Below are positions 25,518-33,637 of a stretch of DNA of 55,155 nucleotides, in pieces. This DNA is from Candidatus Rokuibacteriota bacterium (GTDB lineage Bacteria; Methylomirabilota; Methylomirabilia; Rokubacteriales; CSP1-6). Position 1 is the stretch's first letter, and the number at the start of each line of letters is the position of its first letter. Under the pieces are notes generated by a model that ran no database searches, was not told the DNA's origin, and saw nothing but the letters and a program-made list of their open reading frames with translations. Position numbers and translations under genes: made by a program. Location of the stretch: contig JAHFDN010000020.1 in assembly GCA_023248995.1 (NCBI GenBank), forward strand, positions 1 through 55,155, in the 5' to 3' direction.

Positions 25518-26548
25518 GCAGCTACCCCGCCTATAAGGTTGCCGCGGCGCACGTGTCGCCGGTCTTCCTCGACCGCGCCGCCACCGTGGACAAGACGTGC
25601 GCCGTCATCGAGGAAGCGGCACGCCATGGCGCCCAGCTCATCGCCTTTCCGGAGACGTACATCCCCGCGTTCCCGGTCTGGTGCTCGGTGCGGGCGCCGA
25701 TCTACAACCACGATTTCTTCCGGCGGCTCGCCGCCGACGCGATGCTGGTCCCCGGGCCCGAGCTCGCGCGCATCGGCGTGACCGGGCGCCGATGCGGCGT
25801 CGTCGTCTCTCTCGGCTTCAACGAGGGGACGAAGGCGAGCGTGGGCTGCCTCTGGAACGCCAACGTGCTGATCGGCGACGACGGGACCATCCTGAACCAC
25901 CATCGCAAGCTCGTGCCGACGTTCTACGAGAAGCTCGTCTGGGCCAACGGCGACGGCGCGGGGCTCAGGGTCTGCGAGACCCGCCTCGGGCGGATCGGCA
26001 TGCTGATCTGCGGCGAGAATACCAACCCGCTTGCCCGCTACACGCTCATGGCGCAGGGCGAGCAGGTCCACATCTCAACGTACCCGCCGGTCTGGCCGAC
26101 GAAGGATCCCAAGGGCGGCGGGAACTACAACTTGGCGAACGCGATCCGTATCCGCGCCGGCGCGCATTCGTTCGAGGCGAAGGCCTTCAACATCGTCGTC
26201 TCGGGCTTCATGGACGCGGCCATGCACGATGCGCTGGCCGACGGCGACCCGGAGGTGGCGCGCATCCTCGAGGCGAGCCCCCGCGGGGTGTCCATGGTCA
26301 TCGGGCCGACCGGGGATTCTATCGGTGGCACGCTGTCGGATTCGGAGGGCATCCTCTACGCTGACATCGACTTGGCCGCGTGCGTGGAGCCCAAGCAGTT
26401 CCACGACGTGGTCGGCTATTACAACCGCTTCGACATCTTCAAGCTCACGGTGAACCGGTCGGCCAACCGGCCGATCACCTTCGAGTTCGAATCGCCCGCG
26501 GACGAGCCGCCGGCGCCCCCCGCGGAGCCCGGGGTCCCCACCCCCTAG
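25514..26548 (+). CDS. Nitrilase (carbon-nitrogen hydrolase superfamily)
   Basis: 344 residues with the Glu-Lys-Cys triad: E in FPETYIPAFP near residue 46, K in NHHRKLVPTFYEKL near 131, C in LICGENTNPLARY near 165. The CGENTNPLAR block marks true nitrilases of the aliphatic/arylaliphatic type, which hydrolyse nitriles to acids and ammonia. The tail is Pro-rich (PADEPPAPPAEPGVP). ATG 25514 overlaps the preceding stop; GTG 25508 is in frame but less likely. Together with the upstream importer this looks like a nitrile or cyano-acid uptake and hydrolysis unit. Confidence 0.92.
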   Translation: MSSYPAYKVAAAHVSPVFLDRAATVDKTCAVIEEAARHGAQLIAFPETYIPAFPVWCSVRAPIYNHDFFRRLAADAMLVPGPELARIGVTGRRCGVVVSLGFNEGTKASVGCLWNANVLIGDDGTILNHHRKLVPTFYEKLVWANGDGAGLRVCETRLGRIGMLICGENTNPLARYTLMAQGEQVHISTYPPVWPTKDPKGGGNYNLANAIRIRAGAHSFEAKAFNIVVSGFMDAAMHDALADGDPEVARILEASPRGVSMVIGPTGDSIGGTLSDSEGILYADIDLAACVEPKQFHDVVGYYNRFDIFKLTVNRSANRPITFEFESPADEPPAPPAEPGVPTP

Positions 26549-26559
26549 TCCTCAAAGAA

Positions 26560-26585
26560 GGGACAGCCTTTATAAGAAATGTCCC
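26560..26585. repeat. Inverted repeat GGGACA-N14-TGTCCC between nitrilase and the second amino-acid cassette
   Basis: GGGACA (26560-26565) and TGTCCC (26580-26585) flank an A/T-rich 14-bp centre containing TTTATAAG. It lies 12 bp after the nitrilase stop. It may be a weak transcript-end hairpin or an operator over a -10-like TATAAG (26571-26576). The rest of the 235-bp gap up to 26784 shows no other gene, only GGGAGG before the next start. Confidence 0.35.
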
Positions 26586-26783
26586 ACTGAGCACAAAAGG
26601 AAGGCGGCACTGATCGGTTTCTTCTTTGCGAAAGGAGGCAATAGACTTGGGAGGTGTCCACGACGCTGCGTGGCCGATGGAACGGGACATGGCAGTGCAC
26701 TGCTAAACGAGGGGACGCCGAGGCGGCAAAGGCGAGCCAGATGGGGCGAGACCTGCGGCCGGATTCCTTCGCGGGAGGGTGTG

Positions 26784-27623
26784 ATGACAGTTGGTCGACT
26801 ACTGGCGCATCTATTGACGATAGCCGTGTTATTCGCGTCCGGAGCGAGCGCATGGGCGGAAGAGTCGAGACTCGACGTGGTCGTCAAACGCGACAAGCTG
26901 ATAGTAGGCACTTACAGCACAGCCCCGCCACTGGCATTTAGAGACAAACAAGGCGAGCTCGTCGGCTTTGAGATTGATATCGCCCGCCTCATTGCCAAGG
27001 AGCTACTGGGTGACGCGAATAAGATCGAGTTCGTCATCGTTCAGTCTGAAGGACGATTCCCTGCCGTGCTGTCGGGCAAGGTTGATTTTGCGATTGCCGC
27101 GACGACCATCTATCCACAGCGAGCCAGCAAGGTGGCATTCACCCATCCCTATATGGATAGCGGAACGGCTGTACTCGTCCGGAAGGACGCGAACGTTCGT
27201 TCGCTCGATGACCTGAATAACCCCAAGTTCACCATCACCGGCCAAAACAATCCGCAGAATGCAGAGCGGGCCAAACGCTTCGTGCCGAAGGCAAAGACGG
27301 TCTGGTTCGACTCGCCGAGCGAGTTGTTTCTCGCCGTAAAGTCAGGTCGTGCGACGGCTATGCAGACGGACACACCGATTGCGGATTATTATGCTCTTCA
27401 GAACAAGGATATGGTGGTCCTGCCGGACATGTTGGTGAAGCTAGGGGTCTCGAACAACGCCATCTTCATGAAGCCTGGAGACTTTACGTGGTGGCTGTAT
27501 CTCGACACCGTCGTGAGGGAGATCCGGTACGGGTCTCGGTACGCTGAATATACGGACCTGTTTCAGAAGTGGTTTGGGAAGAATCCACCTCCTCAACGAT
27601 TTTATCTTGGCGGCAGCAAGTAA
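26784..27623 (+). CDS. Polar amino-acid ABC transporter binding protein (SBP family 3), second cassette
   Basis: 279 residues, the same length as its paralogue at 4724-5563. Signal peptide RLLAHLLTIAVLFASGASA, then ESRLDVVVKRDKLIVGTYSTAPPL, GFEIDIARLIAKELL, EGRFPAVLSGKVDFAIAATT, and SGRATAMQTDTPIADYYA. ATG 26784 has GGGAGG 5 nt upstream. Codon use is less GC-rich than in the first cassette. It binds a polar amino acid for the permeases and ATPase that follow. Confidence 0.9.
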   Translation: MTVGRLLAHLLTIAVLFASGASAWAEESRLDVVVKRDKLIVGTYSTAPPLAFRDKQGELVGFEIDIARLIAKELLGDANKIEFVIVQSEGRFPAVLSGKVDFAIAATTIYPQRASKVAFTHPYMDSGTAVLVRKDANVRSLDDLNNPKFTITGQNNPQNAERAKRFVPKAKTVWFDSPSELFLAVKSGRATAMQTDTPIADYYALQNKDMVVLPDMLVKLGVSNNAIFMKPGDFTWWLYLDTVVREIRYGSRYAEYTDLFQKWFGKNPPPQRFYLGGSK

Positions 27624-27694
27624 CAGTGGGAACCGGCGCGCCAGCGGGCCCGCGCATCGTGCGGGTCGCTGGCGCGGCGCACCGTAAAAGGCTG

Positions 27695-28351
27695 ATGCCC
27701 ATTAATGTGTCCTTCTTAGTGCGCAACCTGCCTCTGTTTTACGAAGGGGCCGTCGTGACTATCGAACTGTCTGTGTTGACCATTGTGATCGTTATGGTGT
27801 GGGGCCTGGTGATTGTCACCGGGCGCGTGTCTCGCCTGCGACTATGGCGTCTTCTCGCCGGCGGCTATATTCAGCTCGTGCGAAACACCCCCGTCCTGGT
27901 GCAGATGTATTTCATATATTTTGGCCTGGCCATGGCGGGGTTTGGCTTGTCCGGATTCGCCTCGGGACTACTAGCGCTATCGCTGCAAAATGGCGGCTAT
28001 GTGGCCGAAATCTATCGAGCCGGTTTCGAGTCAATCAGCATGAAGCAGATCGAGGGGGCGAAGGCTCTGGGCATGACCCGGTGGTCGTTGTTGTGGCTCG
28101 TAGTGCTACCGCAGGCATTCGTGCGTGTGATTCCTCCCCTCGGCAACCAGCTCATCCTGATCATCAAGGATACGTCGCTCGTCTCCGCGATCGCGGTTGG
28201 AGAGCTCACGCAGACGGGAAAGTTGTTGAGCGAGCGGACGGCGGCGACGTACGAAATCTTTTTTACCCTGGCCGTGTTCTATCTCGTCATGACCTCGATC
28301 GTAGGCGGGATGGTCCGCCTCTACGAACGCCGATTCGCCATCGCTCACTGA
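27695..28351 (+). CDS. Polar amino-acid ABC transporter permease, second cassette, subunit 1
   Basis: About 218 residues: QLVRNTPVLVQMYFIYFGLA, LQNGGYVAEIYRAGFESI, EAA-like QIEGAKALGMTRWSLLWLVVLP, and a conserved IKDTSLVSAIAVGELTQTGK. ATG 27695 is the first Met giving a normal N-terminus (PINVSFLVRNLPLFYEG); no clear ribosome binding site is seen, so the exact start is uncertain. The 71-bp gap before it is filled by a GC-rich stretch without features. Confidence 0.88.
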   Translation: MPINVSFLVRNLPLFYEGAVVTIELSVLTIVIVMVWGLVIVTGRVSRLRLWRLLAGGYIQLVRNTPVLVQMYFIYFGLAMAGFGLSGFASGLLALSLQNGGYVAEIYRAGFESISMKQIEGAKALGMTRWSLLWLVVLPQAFVRVIPPLGNQLILIIKDTSLVSAIAVGELTQTGKLLSERTAATYEIFFTLAVFYLVMTSIVGGMVRLYERRFAIAH

Positions 28352-28361
28352 GGGGCAGTCA

Positions 28362-29012
28362 GTGTTACCCACGGTGTTAATCGATAATATCGGGTATCTC
28401 TCGAGGGCTGCGGGTATGACGATACTGCTGTCGATCGCAAGTGTCGTCCCGAGCGCCGTGATCGGCATGATCGTCGCGCTGCTGAAGATATTCGGCAGTG
28501 TTCCCATTCGTGTGTTGATGGATGTGTATCTCTATGTGGTTCGAGGGGTGCCGCTTCTCGTGCTCTTGTTTTTCATGTATTTCGTGCTGCCTTACTCCGG
28601 GCTAAACCTGCCGCCGACGCTTGGCGGAGTCCTGGTAATGTCCATCTATTTCGGGGCCTTCATGAGTGAAGTATTCCGGGCGGCGATCATCTCGCTTCCA
28701 AGGGGGCAGTGGGATGCTGCGCGGAGTCTGGGTATGCGGCGGGCACGGACGCTCGGCATTGTCATTTTCCCGCAGGCCTTTCGCCTTGCCGCTCCACCGT
28801 TTGTCAACACCTGCATCCTGCTCATAAAGAGCACATCCTTGGTGTCGATCATCAGTCTGTGGGAGCTCACGATGGCGGGCCGCGAAGTGGCGGAGCGAAC
28901 GTTTGCTCCCATGGAGATCTTCGGAGGAATCGCGCTCATCTACTTCGGCATCTGCTATTCCCTATCCCGCTACGGCCAGTACCTCGAGGGGCGGATGCGC
29001 TTTGGCCACTGA
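28362..29012 (+). CDS. Polar amino-acid ABC transporter permease, second cassette, subunit 2
   Basis: 216 residues: [42 protein letters not shown]-like [21 protein letters not shown], and [29 protein letters not shown] 28362 has GAGGGGC 6 nt upstream. It starts 10 bp after subunit 1 and ends 1 base before the ATPase start, so the three genes are one unit. Confidence 0.9.
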   Translation: MLPTVLIDNIGYLSRAAGMTILLSIASVVPSAVIGMIVALLKIFGSVPIRVLMDVYLYVVRGVPLLVLLFFMYFVLPYSGLNLPPTLGGVLVMSIYFGAFMSEVFRAAIISLPRGQWDAARSLGMRRARTLGIVIFPQAFRLAAPPFVNTCILLIKSTSLVSIISLWELTMAGREVAERTFAPMEIFGGIALIYFGICYSLSRYGQYLEGRMRFGH

Positions 29013-29013
29013 A

Positions 29014-29808
29014 ATGGGTGTCGACAGTGGGCATCCGACGGTCCAGCTTCGGAACGTGAGCGTGCGGTTCGGGCGGATGCAAGTCCTGAAACATGTGTCG
29101 CTGTCGATCGACCGACGCGAAGTTGTGGTGATCATTGGCCGAAGCGGGTCAGGCAAGACGACGCTGCTGCGGTGTATCAATTTCCTTGAGGAGTACGACG
29201 AAGGGGAGATCGTGGTAGATGGGGAGCTCATTGGCTACCGGACGGGACCGGATGGGCAACGGATCCGGAAGTCCGAGCGTGAGATCGCTGCCGCGCGTTC
29301 CAATATCGGAATGGTGTTCCAGAGCTACAACCTGTTTCCTCACATGACCGTCCTACGCAACATCATGGCCGGACCCATCCACGTAAGGAGGATGTCCCGC
29401 CAGGAGGCGGACGCGGGCGCCCGTGAATTGCTGGCGCGGGTTGGTCTGTCCGATAAGGTGGACGAATACCCCATAAAACTCTCGGGTGGGCAGCAGCAGC
29501 GCGTCGCGATCGCTCGCGCGTTGGCCATGCAGCCGAAGGTAATGCTTTTCGACGAGGTTACTTCGGCGCTAGATCCGGAACTCGTGGGAGAGGTTCTGGC
29601 GGTCATAAAGCAACTGGCGCGAGATGGGATGACCATGGTCGTAGTGACGCACGAAATGCAGTTTGCGCGCGATATCGCGAACAGAGTCGTCTTCATAGAT
29701 GAGGGGGTCATCGTTGAACAAGGCCAGCCAAGAGACCTGTTTTCTAACCCGTCCAGCGAACGACTCCGGGCGTTTCTCAAGCGGTACCGCGAGGGCTATC
29801 TGTTGTGA
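29014..29808 (+). CDS. Polar amino-acid ABC transporter ATP-binding protein, second cassette
   Basis: 264 residues. Walker [11 protein letters not shown]-loop in [15 protein letters not shown], signature LSGGQQQR, Walker [15 protein letters not shown], switch His in [12 protein letters not shown]. Both this protein and the ATPase at 6963-7721 have a ~14-residue insert between strands (a [13 protein letters not shown]-type segment here, YRAATGGARTRMP there), which supports descent of the two cassettes from one ancestor. ATG 29014 is 1 base after the permease stop. Confidence 0.92.
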   Translation: MGVDSGHPTVQLRNVSVRFGRMQVLKHVSLSIDRREVVVIIGRSGSGKTTLLRCINFLEEYDEGEIVVDGELIGYRTGPDGQRIRKSEREIAAARSNIGMVFQSYNLFPHMTVLRNIMAGPIHVRRMSRQEADAGARELLARVGLSDKVDEYPIKLSGGQQQRVAIARALAMQPKVMLFDEVTSALDPELVGEVLAVIKQLARDGMTMVVVTHEMQFARDIANRVVFIDEGVIVEQGQPRDLFSNPSSERLRAFLKRYREGYLL

Positions 29809-29867
29809 GCGTTGTGCTGCTCGCGCCTTGAGACGTTCGCGGCTAATGAACTGAAGGGGACCTGTGA

Positions 29868-30971
29868 ATGAGTGCACAGCCGGGTGTGATCGGAATGCCC
29901 AAGGGGATGCTGGATACTCCGGTCCTTCTCGTAGATCTCGACATCATGGAGGAAAACATAGCCCGAATAGCGCGGGCGTGCCGAGAGAAGGGCATCAACT
30001 GGCGGCCGCACACGAAGGGGCAGAAGATACCCGCCATCGCGCATAAGCTGCTCGGCGCAGGTGCGATTGGTGTGAGCTGCGCCAAGCTAAGCGAAGCGGA
30101 GGTGATGGCGGCGGCAGGCATTCGGGACATTCTGATCGCCAACCAGGTTGCGGGCGAGCAAAAGATTGCCCGTCTGGTAAATCTGTTACGGCACGCGGAC
30201 ATCATCGTGGCCGTGGACAACGAGGAAAACGTGGCGGCGCTCGATGAGGCGGCCCGTGACAAGGGGGTGCGTCTGCGCGTCGTCGTCGAAGTGAATACTG
30301 GCAGTAATCGAGCCGGGGTGGAGCCGGGCGATGCGACGGTGGCCATGGCCCGCTTGGTCACTCGGCACGGCGGCTTGCACTTTGTGGGCCTGATGGCATG
30401 GGAAGGTCACACGGTTGAAATTGCCGATCAGACCGCCAAAGAGCAGGCGGTGGCCGCCGCCGTCAAGTTACTGACGGCTAGCGCTGACGCGTGCCGGGCT
30501 GTGGGACTGCCTGTCGAAATCGTCAGTTGTGGGGGAACTGGCACATACCGATTCACTGCCGCTCAGCCTGGTATCACCGAGATCCAAGCGGGCGGAGGCA
30601 TTTTTTCCGACATACGATACCGCACGAAGATGATGGTCGATCACCCGTATGCTCTCACGATTATGACCACTGTCTCGAGCCGGCCCAACCCCTACCGTAT
30701 CATCTGCGACGCGGGCAAAAAGGCTATGAGTAGTGATGCCGCGACGCCCGCGCCCATAGGGCTACACGGGGTCAAGTCGGTCAGTCTCTCCGCGGAGCAC
30801 GGGAGGGTCGACCTTGCTGAGCCAAATGATACCCTCCACGTGGGTGACAGGCTCGAGTTTGTCGTGGGTTATTCGGATACCACGGTTCACCTTTACGACG
30901 AGATGTACGGCGTCCGGAAGGGCAAGGTAGAAATTGTCTGGCCAATTCTTGGCAGAGGCAGGCTGAGCTGA
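29868..30971 (+). CDS. Fold-III PLP enzyme, D-threonine aldolase / D-serine dehydratase (DSD1) family
   Basis: 367 residues. The alanine-racemase-type barrel starts TPVLLVDLDIMEENIARIA; the PLP lysine is in RPHTKGQK near residue 51. The second domain (DSD1-like) includes GGGIFSDIRY and ends with GYSDTTVHLYDEMYGVRKG, where H and D replace the usual PNHxC metal pair in part. Family members act on D-threonine, D-serine or D-3-hydroxyaspartate. It lies 59 bp after the transporter ATPase, as the alanine-racemase-like gene does before the first transporter, so the imported compound is probably a D- or beta-hydroxy amino acid. Confidence 0.82.
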   Translation: MSAQPGVIGMPKGMLDTPVLLVDLDIMEENIARIARACREKGINWRPHTKGQKIPAIAHKLLGAGAIGVSCAKLSEAEVMAAAGIRDILIANQVAGEQKIARLVNLLRHADIIVAVDNEENVAALDEAARDKGVRLRVVVEVNTGSNRAGVEPGDATVAMARLVTRHGGLHFVGLMAWEGHTVEIADQTAKEQAVAAAVKLLTASADACRAVGLPVEIVSCGGTGTYRFTAAQPGITEIQAGGGIFSDIRYRTKMMVDHPYALTIMTTVSSRPNPYRIICDAGKKAMSSDAATPAPIGLHGVKSVSLSAEHGRVDLAEPNDTLHVGDRLEFVVGYSDTTVHLYDEMYGVRKGKVEIVWPILGRGRLS

Positions 30972-31008
30972 ACCCCAACTCGTTTGGGTACTTCAGGACG
31001 GGCGCTGA

Positions 31009-31941
31009 TCAGCTCGATGGAGGCCGCCAACCTGTCAGGACGCTGCCCACCCCCGTCCGCTTCGCGAAGTACGCGGCGCCAGCAGCACCCACGAGGCCAA
31101 GGAAGAGCGCCCAGAAGGGGAGGGCGGTCAAGTCCGCGTCGACGCGGCTCGGAGGTATGGCCGCCGGCCGCGCGATCTCCGCAGCATCCGGCGTCAGGGG
31201 CGGCACACGGCGTGGAGCGACCGGCATGGAGGCTAGCTCGACCTTCTCTCGCCGCGGCGCTGCGATTCTGACTTCCAGCATGGCGGCCGGGACGCGCGGC
31301 TCCGCGCGCGCGAAGAGGAGCGACTCCTCGCCGAGCTTGGCCCGGAGCCGCGACACGAGCTCGGGGTAGGACCCCTGCTGCAGCAGGCGTTTGAACTGGG
31401 CGTGGTAGTTCTGCAGGATGCTGACGCCGTCCAGCACGACGTCCCCGACGAGCCAGCGCCCGTAGCGATGCGCCATGCGGTACTCGATGGCCACGTCACG
31501 GCCCTGCCTGGCGCCGAGCGCGGTCGCCACCGTCGCCGCGTCGCCGGCAAGGATCTCGTGGAGGTACAGGACCTGCACGCCGTCGCTCAAGCGTGCGGTA
31601 CCCGCCAGGCGTCCGACGTAGGCGCGCTCGAGGAGCTCGGCGAAGAGATCGGTGAACTCCTCCCGCTCCGCGAGGGTCCGGGCCTGCCAGGGAGGGCCCA
31701 GGGCGGCGGCGGCCGCCGCGCTGACATCCGAGAGCTCGGTGACGAGCTGTCGGATGCGCGGCACCCCCTCGAGGGGACGTTCCTGGACCGCCGGGTCGGC
31801 GAGGACTCCGTTGACCTCGGCGAAGAAGTCGCGCAGTCGTTCGGTCGGCGGCCCGGCCAAGACGTCGGGGCAGGCGAGGAGCACCAGAGTGATACCGAGG
31901 ACGAACCCGGTCAGGACCTGCCTGCGCCTGAAGCGGACCAC
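31009..31941 (-). CDS. MlaC/Ttg2D-like phospholipid-binding protein with C-terminal membrane helix
   Basis: 310 residues. An N-terminal signal (RRRQVLTGFVLGITLVLLACPDVLAG) precedes an MlaC domain: TERLRDFFAEVNGVLADP, EREEFTDLFAELLERAYVGRL, IEYRMAHRYGRWLVGDVVLDGVSILQNYHAQF. MlaC normally ends near residue 210. Here a Pro/Arg-rich linker and a hydrophobic helix (LPFWALFLGLVGAAGAAYFAKR) are added, so the protein may stay bound to the inner membrane at both ends. No mlaFEDB genes lie nearby. GTG 31941 is preceded by TATAGT six bases upstream, suggesting a leaderless transcript. Confidence 0.78.
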   Translation of the reverse strand: MVRFRRRQVLTGFVLGITLVLLACPDVLAGPPTERLRDFFAEVNGVLADPAVQERPLEGVPRIRQLVTELSDVSAAAAAALGPPWQARTLAEREEFTDLFAELLERAYVGRLAGTARLSDGVQVLYLHEILAGDAATVATALGARQGRDVAIEYRMAHRYGRWLVGDVVLDGVSILQNYHAQFKRLLQQGSYPELVSRLRAKLGEESLLFARAEPRVPAAMLEVRIAAPRREKVELASMPVAPRRVPPLTPDAAEIARPAAIPPSRVDADLTALPFWALFLGLVGAAGAAYFAKRTGVGSVLTGWRPPSS

Positions 31942-31947
31942 CCCCGA

Positions 31948-31953
31948 ACTATA
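31948..31953 (-). promoter_or_regulatory. -10 box placed for a leaderless transcript
   Basis: Minus strand TATAGT (31953-31948), six bases, then the GTG start at 31941. A weak TGGCAA lies 17 bp further upstream. There is no ribosome binding site. Transcription would begin at or within a base or two of the start codon. Confidence 0.45.
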
Positions 31954-32087
31954 CTCTAGCTCCGCCGTGTTTGCCAGGGGTGACTACACCCCGGTCTTGG
32001 CAGCGATCTGTCGGCCGCGGGGCTCGGGTCCGAGGAGCAGGGGGACGCGGCGAGTAATTGCCACGAATGAGGAGTAAAAAAATGGAC

Positions 32088-32475
32088 TTGACAAAAATTG
32101 CAACAAACTTCATGTTTAAAGGCACCTCAGTTCATAGTTCACCCGGGGACTACCCCCGAAGGGGAGTCTTCCGACACCTGGAAGATTCCCGGCCCTTGAC
32201 CCCAAAGGAGCTTCCCTCATTTCATTGCCAGCAGTCCTGGCGTGTCAGGACAAGCTTGCCAGCCTGGCAAGGGAATTCCCGATTCTGGAGGGTAAAGCAG
32301 GGGTCGCGACGAGGCCAGCTCACTAGGTACGCCGGGGGCTCCCGCCAGGGCATTCGAGGTGGGCGTCCCCGAGGGGAGTCCTCCCAGAGATGGGAGGCCT
32401 CCGGGATTTCTTCGAGAAGGAGTTCCCCCCTTTTCCCGCATTCTCCCGAAGCTCGCCTTTCCTAGAGAGCGTGTG
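32088..32475. other. Hairpin-rich intergenic region upstream of the FecR-domain gene
   Basis: The 534-bp gap 31942-32475 holds no convincing gene. From a TTGACA at 32088 it contains a string of inverted repeats: 32148-32168 (GACT-a-CCCC, loop CGAA, GGGG-AGTC), 32168-32184 (CTTCC/GGAAG), 32234-32251 (GTCCTG/CAGGAC), 32255-32271 (CTTGCCAG-c-CTGGCAAG) and 32380-32397 (CCTCCC/GGGAGG). GCCAG at 32227-32231 can also pair with CTGGC at 32237-32241, competing with the third hairpin. This could be a structured leader RNA, a small RNA or several protein sites. No known riboswitch was recognised. Confidence 0.4.
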
Positions 32476-33210
32476 ATGGCGCCCTGGCGCATTCTCCTGG
32501 GGCTGGCGTGCCCGCTCGTGATGGGACACCTGAGCGTCGGGGCGGCCGCCGCCGAAACGGCTCAGGTCATCGGTCGCGCGACCTTTGTCGCCGGGCCGGT
32601 CACGGTGGGCGGGGCCAGTGACGTCCCGCGGCCTCTGAGGGTGGGGGATCCTCTGCGCTGGGGCGACGTCGTCGAGGCGCGGAAGGACGCGATGGCGCGG
32701 GTACTGCTAGGGGGCGCGACGACGGTGATGGTCCGGGAGCTCTCGCGGCTGGCCTTGCGGGAGGAGGCCGTAGCGACGGGGATGCGGTACGTGGTGGAAC
32801 TGCTGGCAGGGAAGGTTCGGACATCGGTGAACCGAGCGCTGATGCGCCCGGGAGATGAGGTGGAAGTCCGGTCGCGGAATGCGGTGGCGTCCGTCCGCGG
32901 AACGGACTTCGTCGTCCAGACTGTCGCGGCGCCGGCGAGACCGAGCCTTGGGCTTCTCGACGTACCTGGCCCCACGACTCGTCAGAGGCTAGGGCATCCA
33001 ACGGAGACGATGGTCCACACGTTGTCGGGGGTGGTGCAGGTAGCCAGCCGGCTGCTGATGCCCCACCGCTTGGAACAGATCGGCGCCCGCGAGACGGTAC
33101 GCGTGAGCGGGGAGCACGATCCGGCACGCGTCCGCTTCAGCCCGGGCGATCTCAAGCAGATCCTGGAGGGGCTGACCCTGCCCGGGCCAGACCCCACGCG
33201 AACGCCCTAG
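32476..33210 (+). CDS. FecR-domain periplasmic protein
   Basis: 244 residues. Signal peptide WRILLGLACPLVMGHLSVGAAAA, then a FecR domain: GDPLRWGDVVEARKDAMARVLL, LSRLALREEAV, GMRYVVELLAGKVRTSV, and VEVRSRNAVASVRGTDFVVQT, the AxVRGTxF hallmark near residue 137. The C-terminal part ends PGDLKQILEGLTLPGP. FecR domains in the periplasm act in signalling or in binding cell-wall or secreted components; without a FecI sigma factor nearby, a structural role is as likely. ATG 32476 gives a proper signal peptide; upstream in-frame starts would not. Confidence 0.8.
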   Translation: MAPWRILLGLACPLVMGHLSVGAAAAETAQVIGRATFVAGPVTVGGASDVPRPLRVGDPLRWGDVVEARKDAMARVLLGGATTVMVRELSRLALREEAVATGMRYVVELLAGKVRTSVNRALMRPGDEVEVRSRNAVASVRGTDFVVQTVAAPARPSLGLLDVPGPTTRQRLGHPTETMVHTLSGVVQVASRLLMPHRLEQIGARETVRVSGEHDPARVRFSPGDLKQILEGLTLPGPDPTRTP

Positions 33211-33246
33211 TCCGCTTCAGGTAGGCGAAACGCCGGGGAAAACAGG

Positions 33247-33513
33247 GTGACGGACACAGAGACTAGAAGGGGTAGGGGTCGGTTCCTCATCATCGTAGCC
33301 CGGGACCAGTCTGCCCTGTGCGACTATCTGACGCGGGATTTCGTCGGGGATCAAGAAGTCCAGGTCATCTTGGACCGGCGGCGGGAGGAGCGGCACCAGG
33401 GCGCCCAAGCGCATGAGCCGGCACGGCCAGAGCCCGAGCGCCGCCGCCAGCCAGGGATCGAGCAGGATCTCCGCTCCCGGTCGGTCGTGATCGTCCGCTG
33501 TCAACGTCAATAG
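33247..33513 (+). CDS. Stand-alone 'VILDRRxxER' small domain protein
   Basis: 88 residues: FLIIVARDQSALCDYLTRDF, EVQVILDRRREERHQGAQ, then Arg/Glu-rich EPERRRQPGIEQDLRSRSVVIVR. It is homologous along its whole length to residues 1-75 of the response regulator at 33638-34234, so one is a duplicate of the other's N-terminal domain. Start GTG 33247 with CGGGG upstream. Function unknown; the strand-helix-strand start suggests a small alpha/beta domain. Confidence 0.65.
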   Translation: MTDTETRRGRGRFLIIVARDQSALCDYLTRDFVGDQEVQVILDRRREERHQGAQAHEPARPEPERRRQPGIEQDLRSRSVVIVRCQRQ

Positions 33514-33521
33514 GGGACCGC

Positions 33522-33550
33522 TTGACAGCCGCTGGTCCCGGGCATAAAGT
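33522..33550 (+). promoter_or_regulatory. Sigma70-type promoter for the response regulator
   Basis: TTGACA (33522-33527), 17-bp spacer, TAAAGT (33545-33550). Perfect -35 and good -10. The predicted transcript has an ~80-nt leader before GTG 33638 and begins after the small-domain gene, so the two homologues may be regulated apart. Confidence 0.6.
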
Positions 33551-33637
33551 CCTGGTCAGAACCTGCCGTCCAACTCCGCGGGGAAGGCGTGCCGGCAAGC
33601 AGAAACGGGCCGGCTGACGGCGGGAGCGAGAGGGACC

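Noticed and set aside
30968-30995. Hairpin (CTGAACCC...GGGTACTTCAG) between convergent genes as a terminator
   Set aside because: Interrupted stem, 10-base loop and no T-run; too weak to list as a feature.
32058-32465. 135-codon plus-strand frame in the hairpin region
   Set aside because: It reads straight through the inverted repeats, has no ribosome binding site or family, and its codon use is unlike that of its neighbours.
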